Assembly (NCBI GenBank): GCA_021414115.1
Contig: JAIOPD010000067.1
Coordinates: forward strand, 1 to 62,003
Reading direction: 5' to 3'
Length of the DNA stretch: 62,003 bases
Origin: Planctomycetia bacterium
GTDB lineage: Bacteria > Planctomycetota > Planctomycetia > Pirellulales > UBA1268
In this document: positions 28,328 to 37,199 of the stretch, one piece after another
Layout of the letters: every line of letters begins with the position of its first letter
Position numbering within the stretch: the first letter of the stretch is position 1
Notes under the pieces: model-generated
Told to the model about the DNA's origin: nothing
What the model saw: the letters and a program-made list of their open reading frames with translations, nothing else
Database searches by the model: none
Made by a program: the position numbers and the translations under genes

Positions 28328-28752
28328 GGCTCGTCGATGCAAACATCCTCGTGTATGCGTTCACCACGTCGTTTCCACAGCATGAACGGGCCCGGGCCTG
28401 GCTCGATGAACGGCTCAGTGATGCAGTGCCCCTCGGCCTGCCATGGCCGAGCCTTCTGGCCTTCGTGCGGCTCACGAGCAACCAGCGGCTCTTCGAGCGA
28501 CCGGCGAGCGTGGCCGCGGCGTGGCGGCAGGTAGACGAGTGGCTGTCCTGCGAACCAGCCTGGGTGCCGAACCCTACGCCCCGCCACCAGGCCGTTCTGG
28601 GCAGACTGCTTGCCGCAACAGGGCTGCGTGCCGAGCATGTGCCCGACGCTCATCTGGCGGCGCTGGCTCTGGAGCATGGGTTGGCGGTCGCATCCGCCGA
28701 CACCGACTTCAGCCGCTTTCCGAGCGTCCGCCTGGAAAACCCGCTCGCCTGA
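28324..28752 (+). CDS. vapC: VapC-type PIN-domain toxin
   Basis: A 142-residue PIN-domain ribonuclease toxin. The first acidic residue is Asp5 in VDANILVYAF, and later acidic residues are in VPDAHLAALALEH and ASADTDFSRF. The middle segment reads WPSLLAFVRLTSN, where some PIN toxins have a Glu; this variant is familiar from one VapC subgroup (recollection, not checked). It is translationally coupled to the antitoxin. The usual VapC targets are tRNA or rRNA; this one's target is unknown. Confidence 0.87.
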   Translation: MRLVDANILVYAFTTSFPQHERARAWLDERLSDAVPLGLPWPSLLAFVRLTSNQRLFERPASVAAAWRQVDEWLSCEPAWVPNPTPRHQAVLGRLLAATGLRAEHVPDAHLAALALEHGLAVASADTDFSRFPSVRLENPLA

Positions 28753-29095
28753 CGCCTCTGCGCGGCCCCGCCTCGCCCCCGGCCGGCAAACACCAAAGTC
28801 GAGTGCGCTCTACCGCTGAGCAGCGAGGGGAAAGCAGGTGGCGCTCCGTGGACGTGACGCGGAGCGGGTTGGGGTGGAAAGCGTCTACCCGTCGCTCGCG
28901 CTCCGGGCTTCCTCGGCCTTCGAGTACCCGCGAGGGGCTGCCCGTGCCCCGAGAGCCGGCGTTGCTGGCCAGCGCAGGCAGCATCGAGTGAGCGAAGTCC
29001 CGGATGGACGGAGCGAACGTCCGGCTCTCGGGGCACGGGCAGCCCCGACTCACACTCGGGTCCTCGCCGGGCGATAGACCAAAGTCGAATGCGCT
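28753..29095. other. Gene-free region occupied by a repeat element
   Basis: 343 bases between vapC and the convergent amidase. Nearly all of it is the direct-repeat-bounded, hairpin-forming element described separately. I see no gene. Confidence 0.6.
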
Positions 29096-29098
29096 CTA
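28793..29098. repeat. Hairpin element bounded by 20-bp direct repeats
   Basis: CCAAAGTCGAGTGCGCTCTA (28793-28812) recurs with one change at 29079-29098, where it forms the end of the amidase gene. Between them lies a perfect 26-bp inverted repeat: 28934-28959 (starting GGGGCTGCCCGTGCCCCGAG) and 29021-29046. A REP-like unit also lies inside (28886-28912). Confidence 0.65.
28886..28912 (-). repeat. REP-like short repeat unit, reverse orientation
   Basis: All 27 bases (containing GTCGCTCGCGCTCCGGGCTT) are identical to 60187-60213. The reverse complement resembles the units at 15821 and 60105. Confidence 0.65.
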
Positions 29099-30574
29099 GT
29101 GCCGCGCAGGCGAGCCGGTTTCGATCAGGTGCATGACGCGGAGAACCGTGGCCTCGTCATGGCCCGGGCAGCCGACGACCTGAACGCCCACGGGCAGGCC
29201 GCGGCTGCCGTGGTCGGTCTCCGCGGCGGTGCGGAGCACGGGATCGAAGCTCCAGGGGCGACCGTGTTCCTCGTCGGCACGCACGCTCGTCACCGGCACC
29301 GCGCCGGCCGGGAGATCGAGGAGATTGGCAAGCAGACACGGCGCGGCGGCGAGCACGAGGCGGGCCGCGGTGCCGTGACGCAGTGCCGGCAAGGCAGACA
29401 CGGGGCAGACCACCGCATCGCAGCCGGCAACGGCCGCGGCGAATCGGACGGCGAGCGCGTCCCGCGCGGCGACGAGTGCCGCGAGCTCGGCGGATGTCCG
29501 CGGTCCGGTCCGCGACACACCCTCGGCCTCGATGCGCCTGCCGAGCAGCCGAGCGCACGCTGCGACGGCCGGCCGCCAGCGGCGCGGCAGTCCGGCGATG
29601 GCGAGCAGCCTGCGAACGCCCGGCATCGGCTGCGAGCCGGCGAACAGGCCACGCACATCGGCTCCCCCGTCGGCAGCGAGGATCGCGAGGTGCAGCCAGG
29701 CCGCCGCGACGGCCAGATCGGCGCTCATGCGAACGGTCACGATTCCCTGCCGCGTCAGCCGCTCGACTGCTTCATGAACGGCCCGTCGGATCGCCGGCGA
29801 GGCCGGGATCGGGCCGGTCTTGTCCCACCAAGCGACGCATCGCGGCGCGGCCGTGGCAAGCGGGAGCCCCGCTGCGATCAGCGCGAGCTCGGCATCGCCG
29901 ACTGTCCGCGTGAGAAAGCCGGCCCGCGGATGCACGGCCGAGAGGTGGGGCATCGTGTCGAAGGCTCCGCCGTCGCCGAGCGCCACGGTGCGGGGCATGA
30001 TGGCGACGATCCCGCAGGCATGAGCCGGTTGCCGCAGGCTGCCCGCAAGGTCGTTGCCAACCGCAAGCGTCGCGATTCCGGCGGCGACGAGCGCCGCATC
30101 GCCGCCACTGGAGCCTCCCGGGCCCCGCTCCGGATCGAACGGGTGCAGCGTGCGGCCCCAGACGGGGTTCGTCGTTTCGTGGAGATACATGGCCTGGGGA
30201 ACGTTCGCCTTTCCGATCACGACCGCTCCGGCGGCCCGCAGGCGTTCCACCAGCGGCGCATCGTGGCTGTCCCCCACACCGCGTCTCGACGGGATGCCCA
30301 GCGTGGTCAGGAGCCCCCGCACGGGAAAACATTCCTTGACGCTGATCGGCACGCCGGCGAGCAGCGTCGACCCGAGCGCTCCCGCGGCCGCCCGCTCGTC
30401 GATCGCGGCCGCCTCCTCGGCAGCCTCCGCCGGACGTGGCTGGATGAGCGCATTGAGCCGCTGGCCAACGGCCCGTTGGCGGCCGCTGCTGGCCGCCAGC
30501 ACGTCGACCGCCCTGAGCCTGCCGGCCACGACCTCGTGCGCCGTGAAGGCGGCCGATGGTGGCCTGTCCGTCAC
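29096..30574 (-). CDS. Amidase signature family protein
   Basis: A 492-residue hydrolase of the amidase signature family (GatA/FAAH type). The catalytic Lys is in VPISVKECFPVRG, the cis-Ser in RGPGGSSGGDAALV and the nucleophile Ser in VGNDLAGSLRQPA, so the Ser-cisSer-Lys triad is complete. The motif GNDLAGS differs from the usual GxDxGGS by Ala for Gly. The substrate is unknown. It is probably not the tRNA amidotransferase GatA, since gatB and gatC are absent. The GTG start at 30574 overlaps the upstream stop (GTGA), so it is coupled to the acidic protein gene. Confidence 0.85.
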   Translation of the reverse strand: MTDRPPSAAFTAHEVVAGRLRAVDVLAASSGRQRAVGQRLNALIQPRPAEAAEEAAAIDERAAAGALGSTLLAGVPISVKECFPVRGLLTTLGIPSRRGVGDSHDAPLVERLRAAGAVVIGKANVPQAMYLHETTNPVWGRTLHPFDPERGPGGSSGGDAALVAAGIATLAVGNDLAGSLRQPAHACGIVAIMPRTVALGDGGAFDTMPHLSAVHPRAGFLTRTVGDAELALIAAGLPLATAAPRCVAWWDKTGPIPASPAIRRAVHEAVERLTRQGIVTVRMSADLAVAAAWLHLAILAADGGADVRGLFAGSQPMPGVRRLLAIAGLPRRWRPAVAACARLLGRRIEAEGVSRTGPRTSAELAALVAARDALAVRFAAAVAGCDAVVCPVSALPALRHGTAARLVLAAAPCLLANLLDLPAGAVPVTSVRADEEHGRPWSFDPVLRTAAETDHGSRGLPVGVQVVGCPGHDEATVLRVMHLIETGSPARH

Positions 30575-32346
30575 AGTGGCGGCAGGCCGAACGGGTCGGG
30601 TTCGGCCGGCTGGACGGCGGCTGGCTCGGCTGCCGCACCGTTGGCGTCGGCCGCCGTGGTCGACCGCATGTCCGATGCCCAGACGACGTCGCCGTCCATC
30701 GCCAGGCCCGTGATCAGGATCACGTCGCCCGGAAGAGCCGCGGGCTCGGCCCGCGAGATGATCGAGAGCTCGCGTGCCCCACCGCCGGCTTCGGCAATCG
30801 TGACTCGCGAACTCCAGTAGGGACCCACCTGACGTGAACCAGTGAACGTGGCCGGCATCACCAGGCCGTCGCCGCCCCGCTTTGCATACGCCAGCCAGTT
30901 CCGCGAGAGTCTGGCCAGATCGTCGATCAGTTCGGGCTGGGCGAGGATCGTTGCATGCAAACCGGCAACCGTGTCGGGAGTCGCGGTCAGCGGCCTCCCG
31001 CTATCGGCGGCGATGCGCTCGAGCATCGCGAGTTCCTGAGCCATGCGGGCCAGTTGCTTGTACCACTCGACGAGGCGTGTCTTGCGAACGGGATCGCCGC
31101 TTGCCTTGACGGCGTCGAGTGCGGCGGCCGAGTCGGCCACCGCCTGCTCGAGTCCCGACACGTCGAGCGGCTCCGGCTCGGGGACGACGGGAGCCGGCGG
31201 CACCTGCGGCTCCACGGCTGCCGGTTCCTGAAGGAGTTCATCGAGCCCACGTGGTTGGACCGGTGCGCTGGACGCCACGCTAGCGACGTCGGGCTCTGGG
31301 GCACTGCCGGCGATCTCGCCCGTTGCGGTTTCTTCCGTCGCTGGTTCCTCGGCCGCCGCCGGCTCAGCGGGCGGCGTGTCGACGACGGCCGTCTCGGCGC
31401 TCGGCAGATCATCGAGCGTCGGTGCGGTGGACAGGTCGGGACCACCCGCCACCTGCTTCCCACCACCCCGCTGGAATTTCTGCGGCAGAAGAAACGCAAC
31501 CGACTCGGGCACGTGCTTCGTGACCTTGAACGGATCCTTCTGGAATCCCCAGATCAGGATCGCCAACGTGATCGGGATCGCCATCGCCCCACCCATGACG
31601 ATGCCAAGCATCTGCCCGAGGCCGCCCTTCTTCTTGGGCGTTGCCTTCCGACTGGCCTTTGCCGAGGGACTGGCCGCCGCGGCGGCGGCGGCCACGGCGA
31701 CGCCGGTCGCGGCCGAACCAAAATCGAGCACCTCCGCGGCGTCGGCGGAATCGACCTCGGCGGGCTGTTCGTCGGCAAAACTGAACGCGATCGTCTCGAC
31801 GGCCTCGATCGCTTCGGGCGACGCATCGTCGGCGATCGCATTGAACGGGTCGATGCTGCTCGGCGAATGCACGCCCGACTCGCCCGTCCCGATTTCGATG
31901 GACGACAGCCCGGCCACCGCCGCGTCTTCAGACGCGTCCAGATCCAATTCTGGGTCTGGGCCTGCGTCTCCATCGGGGCCTGCGTTGATGCTGTCGCCCT
32001 CGGGGTGGTCGTCCGGTGAAAACACTGCCAGCGGCTGCTCGGCCATGGGCTCGTCGGCCGTTTCATCGAGCCATGACGTCACGAGATCGTCATCTGCGGC
32101 AGCCGCCGGGGCTGCTACCTCACCGCGGTCTTCCGCCGCCTCGAGGAGGGGCTGCGAGATGAGTTCTTCACTGGGCTCTTCCGCGGACTCTCGTTCGGGC
32201 TGCTCCGCCGGTTCGGACAACCCGGCATCGAGCGTGGCCTCCTCGAAGGAGAAGGAAAAACCTTCGTCGAGGCTGGGTGTCGGCTCCGACGCCAGGTCCG
32301 CCCAGGGGTCGAACCCTTCGTCTTTGTCCTTGTCGTCGCCAGCCAT
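30571..32346 (-). CDS. Acidic hypothetical protein with one central membrane segment
   Basis: Unrecognised 591-residue protein. The first ~220 residues are acidic and low-complexity (FDPWADLASEPTPSLDEGFS; many E/D/A). A basic patch SRKATPKKKGG precedes one membrane helix (about residues 239-258, IVMGGAMAIPITLAILIWGF). A Pro/Ala/Glu-rich stretch and a folded-looking C-terminal region follow (KTRLVEWYKQLARMAQELAM; VTIAEAGGGARELSIISRAE). The N-in arrangement is likely from the positive patch. GGGAGGG lies 8 bases before the ATG at 32346. It lies between the M32 peptidase and the amidase on the same strand. No function can be given. Confidence 0.6.
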   Translation of the reverse strand: MAGDDKDKDEGFDPWADLASEPTPSLDEGFSFSFEEATLDAGLSEPAEQPERESAEEPSEELISQPLLEAAEDRGEVAAPAAAADDDLVTSWLDETADEPMAEQPLAVFSPDDHPEGDSINAGPDGDAGPDPELDLDASEDAAVAGLSSIEIGTGESGVHSPSSIDPFNAIADDASPEAIEAVETIAFSFADEQPAEVDSADAAEVLDFGSAATGVAVAAAAAAASPSAKASRKATPKKKGGLGQMLGIVMGGAMAIPITLAILIWGFQKDPFKVTKHVPESVAFLLPQKFQRGGGKQVAGGPDLSTAPTLDDLPSAETAVVDTPPAEPAAAEEPATEETATGEIAGSAPEPDVASVASSAPVQPRGLDELLQEPAAVEPQVPPAPVVPEPEPLDVSGLEQAVADSAAALDAVKASGDPVRKTRLVEWYKQLARMAQELAMLERIAADSGRPLTATPDTVAGLHATILAQPELIDDLARLSRNWLAYAKRGGDGLVMPATFTGSRQVGPYWSSRVTIAEAGGGARELSIISRAEPAALPGDVILITGLAMDGDVVWASDMRSTTAADANGAAAEPAAVQPAEPDPFGLPPL

Positions 32347-32468
32347 CGCGGAACCCTCCCAACAAAACATGACGGATACGAGATGTCCGCCGAGAGCGGA
32401 CCGGAAAGATTGTACCAACGGAAATTGGCATGGTCGCCCCCGTTCCCCCCGCGGGATCCGGCGGGGAT

Positions 32469-34016
32469 TCAGAGGCCGTGGGCCGCCCCGTATCGGTCCC
32501 GAAGGCTCTGCACGAGCCAGTCCGACGCCACCGGACTGCCCGTGACCCGTTCCACCAGCGGATCTGATTCGAGCATGCGTCCCGCCGTATGCACCTCCTC
32601 TCGGAGCCACGTGAGCAGCGTTTGGAAGCGGCCCCCGGCAAACTCATCGTCGAGGCTGGAGAACCGCCGGCGGGCCGCGGCCATCAGCTGCGCCGCGTAG
32701 ATGTTGCCGAGGGTGTAGGTGGGAAAATAGCCGATCAGCCCGGCGCTCCAGTGGATGTCCTGAAGCACCCCGTGGGCATCGTCGGGCGGCCGCATGCCGA
32801 AGTCCTTCTCGAAGCGTTCGTTCCAAGCGGCCGGCAGATCGGCCACCGCGAGGTCGCCCTGGATGACCGCCCGTTCGAGGTCGAACCGCATCATCACGTG
32901 GAGATTGTAGGTCACCTCGTCGGCCTCGACACGAATAAACGACGGGCGGACCACCAGCAGCGCCTCGTGCACGGTCGCCACATCGGCATCAGCGAGAGGC
33001 AGAGGAAAGGCAGCGCGGGCGATGGGGAGGCACCATTCCCAGAACGGCGCCGAGCGTCCGACCATATTCTCCCAGAGCCGTGATTGCGACTCGTGGATGC
33101 CGAGCGACGCCGCCTCGCCGGGAGGCAGGCCATACCAGTCGCGCCGCAACCCCTGCTCGTAGAGGCCGTGACCGGCCTCGTGCAGCACGCCGAACAGGGC
33201 TGTCGGCAATGACCGCTCATTCCACCGGGTGGTGATCCGGCAGTCGTCGGGACCGAGGGTCGTGCAGAACGGGTGCTCCGTGGTATCGAGCCTGCCGCGG
33301 TCGAAGTCGAACCCGATCCGTGCGGCCACCTCACGAACGAACTTCCGCTGCGCATCGACGGGATACGTCGCCGCGGTGAACACGCGGTCGTCCGGCTGCT
33401 TGGACGAATCACGACACGCGTGAACGAGCGGCACGATCGCGGCCCGGAGCGGCTCGAATCGCGTGGCGACGTCCCGCCACCGGCCACCCGGCTCGTAGTC
33501 GTCCATGAGCGCGTCATAGCAGTCGAGATCGGGCCGCTGGCAGTCGGCCTGCTCCCGCTTGAGCGCGAACATACGGTCGAGCCAGGGCTCCAGCATCTTC
33601 CACGACGATCCGGCACGGGCGGCCATCCAGGCCTGCTGCGCCTCCACCCCCGTGCGGGCGAGTTCCTCCACGAGTCGGGAGGGAAGCCTGGACTGCTTGG
33701 CGAAATCGCGGGCCAGCAGTCGGATCGTCGCCTGCTGCTCGGGCGAGCCGCTCGAGGCCAGCGGTCCCGCGGCCAACGCGTGCAGCCGCTCCCCCTGGAC
33801 GGCATCGGTGCGCAACCGGTGAACGATCGCCGCCAGGGCCGCCGCCTGCTCGGCCCGATGTCCGCCCGCGGCCCGCGGCAGCATCGTCTGCTCGTCCCAG
33901 CCCAGGACAGCCTCCACGCTCGCCAGCACCGCGACGCGGCGGGCGTGGGCACAGGCTTCGGCAAACAGGGCGTCGTCTGCGGTGCGGCCGGCGGCAGGCG
34001 CGATCGGTTCGGTCAT
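32469..34016 (-). CDS. M32 family carboxypeptidase (Taq type)
   Basis: Metallocarboxypeptidase of 515 residues, the normal length for family M32. The zinc-binding HEXXH is HEAGH near residue 277 (FGVLHEAGHGLYEQGL), with the third ligand in LGIHESQSRLWENMVGR. Other M32 hallmarks are LGWDEQTMLPRAA near the N-terminus, DIHWSAGLIGYFPTYTLGN and NIYAAQL. It is cytoplasmic and trims C-terminal residues from peptides. The start is ATG at 34016, 78 bases from the divergent deacetylase gene. It may head a transcript with the next two minus-strand genes. Confidence 0.92.
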   Translation of the reverse strand: MTEPIAPAAGRTADDALFAEACAHARRVAVLASVEAVLGWDEQTMLPRAAGGHRAEQAAALAAIVHRLRTDAVQGERLHALAAGPLASSGSPEQQATIRLLARDFAKQSRLPSRLVEELARTGVEAQQAWMAARAGSSWKMLEPWLDRMFALKREQADCQRPDLDCYDALMDDYEPGGRWRDVATRFEPLRAAIVPLVHACRDSSKQPDDRVFTAATYPVDAQRKFVREVAARIGFDFDRGRLDTTEHPFCTTLGPDDCRITTRWNERSLPTALFGVLHEAGHGLYEQGLRRDWYGLPPGEAASLGIHESQSRLWENMVGRSAPFWEWCLPIARAAFPLPLADADVATVHEALLVVRPSFIRVEADEVTYNLHVMMRFDLERAVIQGDLAVADLPAAWNERFEKDFGMRPPDDAHGVLQDIHWSAGLIGYFPTYTLGNIYAAQLMAAARRRFSSLDDEFAGGRFQTLLTWLREEVHTAGRMLESDPLVERVTGSPVASDWLVQSLRDRYGAAHGL

Positions 34017-34094
34017 GCCGGGGAGTATGATCGTCTTCGTTCGCGGACCGCAACCGCCCGCAGACGCACTCGCCGGCTTCCGGAGGAACCCACC

Positions 34095-34778
34095 ATGCTC
34101 GACTCGCTCGTCATCGCGCCCCATCCCGATGATGCCGAACTCGGCATGGGTGGCACGATTGCCCTCATGCTCTCCCAAGGGTTGTCGGTGGGGATCCTCG
34201 ATCTCACCGATGGCGAGCCGACGCCGCTCGGCTCGGTCGCCATCAGGGCCCGCGAGACGGCCGCCGCATCCGCCGCCCTCGGCATCACGTGGCGGGAAAA
34301 CCTGGGCCTGCCGAACCGCCGACTGCGAGCCACACTCGCGGCCCGGGCCGCCCTTGCCGGCGTGATCCGCCGGACGCGGCCCCGCTGGCTCTTCGCCCCG
34401 CACTGGGTCGATGCCCATCCCGATCATGTCGCCGCCACGCGACTCGTCGAGGCGGCGCGATTCTGGGCAAAGCTGACGAAGACCGAACTGCCGGGAGAGC
34501 CTTGGCATCCCGAGCGGATCTACCACTATGGCTGCGTCCACCTCAAGGCCGTGCGGCGGCCCGCGTTCGTGGTCGACATCTCGACCACCCGGGAGATCAA
34601 GCGGCGCAGCCTCGCCTGCTACGCGAGTCAGTTCCCCCAGCCCACCGGCAAGCCCGGGGTGCTCGACCGGGTGGCGGCTGCCGATGCCTGGTGGGGCTCG
34701 ATGATCGGCACGGCGCACGGGGAGCCGTTCTGGTCGCGTGAGCCGGTCGCGATCAGCAACTTCTCCGGCCTCTTCTGA
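34095..34778 (+). CDS. bshB1: PIG-L family deacetylase, BshB1-like
   Basis: Zinc-dependent N-acetylglucosaminyl-malate deacetylase type, 227 residues. The metal motif is APHPDDAELGMGGT (residues 8-21), and a second His pair is in HWVDAHPDHVAATRL. The wording ILDLTDGEPTPLGS and ARETAAASAALGI is typical of BshB1, the second step of bacillithiol synthesis. GGAGG stands 8 bases before the ATG. bshA and bshC are not in the window, so the pathway assignment rests on homology wording alone. Confidence 0.82.
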   Translation: MLDSLVIAPHPDDAELGMGGTIALMLSQGLSVGILDLTDGEPTPLGSVAIRARETAAASAALGITWRENLGLPNRRLRATLAARAALAGVIRRTRPRWLFAPHWVDAHPDHVAATRLVEAARFWAKLTKTELPGEPWHPERIYHYGCVHLKAVRRPAFVVDISTTREIKRRSLACYASQFPQPTGKPGVLDRVAAADAWWGSMIGTAHGEPFWSREPVAISNFSGLF

Positions 34779-35006
34779 CCCCGCACCGCCGCCTGCCTGC
34801 GGCGACCCTCTCGTCGCCCTCGTCCGCACAGCCTTCCCAGAATCATGCGAACAACGACCCTCCGGCCCTCGACGACGGCGCGGTTGGCCCGATCGCGAAA
34901 ACTTGGCGACCGTGCCGGGGAAGGCTGCGGTCGATGAAACATCGCGGCCGATACTCCCGGTGCGGCTGCGTTGCGCGGCCACGGCGCTCGCCCGGGGGAA
35001 CTCCCA

Positions 35007-35240
35007 ATGGCTTCTCGCGACATCAACGTGATCGCTCTCGTCAAGGGTGGCGAACGCTATGTGTTTCTCTATGACGACGACAGCCGTGACCAGGCGCTCG
35101 ACGCCCTGGCTCGGCACGCCGCCAATCCCGACCTGAGCTTCTCGTGGTACGACGCCGCGGTGCTCGGCCAGAAGGTGCGGCAAAACACCCCCCGGCCGCG
35201 TCGGCTGCGGTTCGGACCGCGAGCCGATCGCCCGGCCTGA
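35007..35240 (+). CDS. Small conserved-looking hypothetical protein
   Basis: A 77-residue soluble protein, MASRDINVIALVKGGERYVF then LYDDDSRDQALDAL, ending in a basic tail (PRPRRLRFGP). I recall similar small proteins in planctomycetes but cannot verify this. It precedes the recombinase gene by 19 bases and follows the deacetylase by 228 bases. No domain is recognised; the length and codon use suggest a real gene. Confidence 0.6.
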   Translation: MASRDINVIALVKGGERYVFLYDDDSRDQALDALARHAANPDLSFSWYDAAVLGQKVRQNTPRPRRLRFGPRADRPA

Positions 35241-35259
35241 GTCGAGGGCCCGTCCGCCC

Positions 35260-36183
35260 ATGCCACTGCACGGTGCGTCCCGGCCCGATTTTTCGACCGC
35301 GATCGAGCGGTTCCTGCGGTACATCGGCTCCGAACGGGGTGGCTCCCCGCTGACGGTCAAGAGTTACCGGGAAGATCTCCTTCAACTCGAGGAGTTTCTG
35401 GGTTCCGCGGGCTGCCGCTCACCCGAGGAGGCCTCGAGCGTGATTCTGCGGCGGTTCGCGGCCGGCCTCCATGCCGCGGGCTACGCCCCTTCCACGGTGG
35501 CCCGCAAACTCGCGAGCATGCGGAGTTTCTACGCCTTCGGCCAACGGGAAGGATGGGTCCGATCCAACCCCGCTAAACCGCTCCGCAGCCCGCGTCGGCC
35601 GCGCAAACTGCCAAAGTTCCTCACCGGCGACGAGATTGGGCAGTTACTCGGGGCGCCCAAGCCGGGCCAGGCTGGCGGACTCCGCGACCGCGCCATCCTG
35701 GAACTGATGTACTCCTCCGGCTGCCGCGTCCGCGAACTCGTCAGTATCGACGACGCCGACCTCGACCTGCGGAATGCCACCGTCCGAATCCGAGGCAAGG
35801 GGCGACGCGAGCGACTGGGCATCGTGGGCTCCCATGCTCAGACGGCCCTGCGGGCCTGGCTCGCGGCACGCCCGCCGATCGCCGGCGCGACGCGAACCGC
35901 CTCCCGGCCGCTGTTCACCAACAAGTTCGGCGGACGGCTCTCGGTGCGCGGCGTGGGCCGGCTCCTTGAAAAGCACCTCGCCGTCGCGGGCCTCGCCCGC
36001 AAGGCGAGCCCCCACACGCTGCGTCACAGTTTTGCGACCCATCTGCTTGACGCGGGAGCCGACATTCGGAGCGTCCAGGAACTGCTGGGCCACAAGAGCC
36101 TGGTGACCACGCAGATCTACACCCACGTGACGACGACCCGTCTTCTCGACGCCTTCGACAAGGCCCACCCACGCGCCCGTTGA
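35260..36183 (+). CDS. xerC: Tyrosine recombinase XerC/XerD
   Basis: Site-specific recombinase of 307 residues that would resolve chromosome dimers at dif. The N-terminal SAM-like DNA-binding domain is followed by the catalytic domain with all key residues: Arg156 (GCRVREL), Lys180, His252 and Arg255 (SPHTLRHSFATH), His278 (LLGHKS) and Tyr287 (TTQIYTHV). The length and lack of extensions fit a housekeeping Xer protein, not a phage or transposon integrase. I cannot separate XerC from XerD here. No dif-like site was recognised nearby. Confidence 0.88.
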   Translation: MPLHGASRPDFSTAIERFLRYIGSERGGSPLTVKSYREDLLQLEEFLGSAGCRSPEEASSVILRRFAAGLHAAGYAPSTVARKLASMRSFYAFGQREGWVRSNPAKPLRSPRRPRKLPKFLTGDEIGQLLGAPKPGQAGGLRDRAILELMYSSGCRVRELVSIDDADLDLRNATVRIRGKGRRERLGIVGSHAQTALRAWLAARPPIAGATRTASRPLFTNKFGGRLSVRGVGRLLEKHLAVAGLARKASPHTLRHSFATHLLDAGADIRSVQELLGHKSLVTTQIYTHVTTTRLLDAFDKAHPRAR

Positions 36184-36241
36184 GGCGTGCGTGCCCTCCG
36201 GATGCCGCGCCCGCCTCTCCAGGGTGGAGTCTGCCCGACCG

Positions 36242-36874
36242 TCACACCAATCCGCGGCGCACGGCCCAGACCGCGGCCTGCGTGCGATCGCTGACCGCGA
36301 TCTTTCGGAGGATGTTCTGCACGTGCTCCTTCACCGTCTCCACGCTGATGGTCAGCGACTGGGCGATCTCCTTGTTGGAAAGCCCCAGTGCCATGTGACG
36401 AAGCACCTGCGTCTCCCGCTGCGTGAGCGGGATGTCGGGATCGGCCGTTGCCACGCGGTTGGCCATCGTGGTGGCCACCCGGCGGAGTTCGCCGGCCCGC
36501 ATCGGGAGTTGGCCGGCGGCGGCACCGGTGATCGAGTTGATCAGTTCACTCCGCGTACAACCCTTGAGCATGTAGTCGTGGGCGCCCGCGGCGACGGCAC
36601 GGGCCACGTAGGTCGGGTTGTCGAAGGTCGAGAGCATCACGCACCGGACGCCAGGCATGTCGGTCCGGATCTTCTCGAGCGCTGTGAGGCCGTCTTTACC
36701 CTGCATGCGGATGTCGAGGAGCACGACGTCGGGCTTCATCTTCTTGGTCATCTTGACGGCCTCGTCGCCGCTCGACGCCTCGCCCACGATTTTCACTTCG
36801 GAGCCGGACAGCAGGCTCACGAGCCCTCTCCGCACCACCTCGTGATCATCCGCAATCACCACCTTGATCGCCAT
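36242..36874 (-). CDS. NarL/FixJ family response regulator
   Basis: A 210-residue two-domain regulator. The receiver (residues 1-120) has DDHEVVRRG, the phospho-Asp in VVLLDIRMQGKDG, and KG at the alpha5 end (YMLKGC). The LuxR-type helix-turn-helix reads LTQRETQVLRHMALGLSNKE then IAQSLTISVETVKEHVQNIL. No histidine kinase gene is in the window, so it is an orphan whose signal is unknown. It is convergent with xerC. Confidence 0.9.
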   Translation of the reverse strand: MAIKVVIADDHEVVRRGLVSLLSGSEVKIVGEASSGDEAVKMTKKMKPDVVLLDIRMQGKDGLTALEKIRTDMPGVRCVMLSTFDNPTYVARAVAAGAHDYMLKGCTRSELINSITGAAAGQLPMRAGELRRVATTMANRVATADPDIPLTQRETQVLRHMALGLSNKEIAQSLTISVETVKEHVQNILRKIAVSDRTQAAVWAVRRGLV

Positions 36875-37199
36875 GTTGTCTCAGCCTTCCGCGGCTCGTC
36901 GCCGCCTTGCCTTCTGCATCGGTCACTGCGTGATCCAGGCCACAGCGGCGGATCGCGCTCCTACCATCACCCCGCTCGAACACGGTTCGCAGCCCCTCTC
37001 GGCCAGGAGAATCTCCGCCGAGAGCGCAACTCACCTTAACAGTTTCAAAAAACTTGATTCAAGGGCTGTGGGTTCTTCGGGTACCTTCGCCGCCGGGTGC
37101 GGCATCGCCAATCGCTGCCGAGTGCCACGAATCGCTCCAGGAAGTTTATCGGTATCGAGCCCCCCACGCACCCTCCGCATGAGCGGTGCCCGCTTCGTG
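36875..37199. other. Intergenic region upstream of the NarL-type regulator
   Basis: 325 bases between the hemC stop and the regulator start, both on the minus strand. It is AT-richer around 37030-37065. A minus-strand TTGAAT-17-TTAAGG pair (about 37062 to 37034) is a weak promoter candidate. No gene or repeat was found. Confidence 0.35.

Noticed and set aside
35260-36183. Xer-type recombinase as the integrase of a mobile island
   Set aside because: The protein has the compact housekeeping Xer layout, and there are no att repeats, tRNA target or phage genes nearby.
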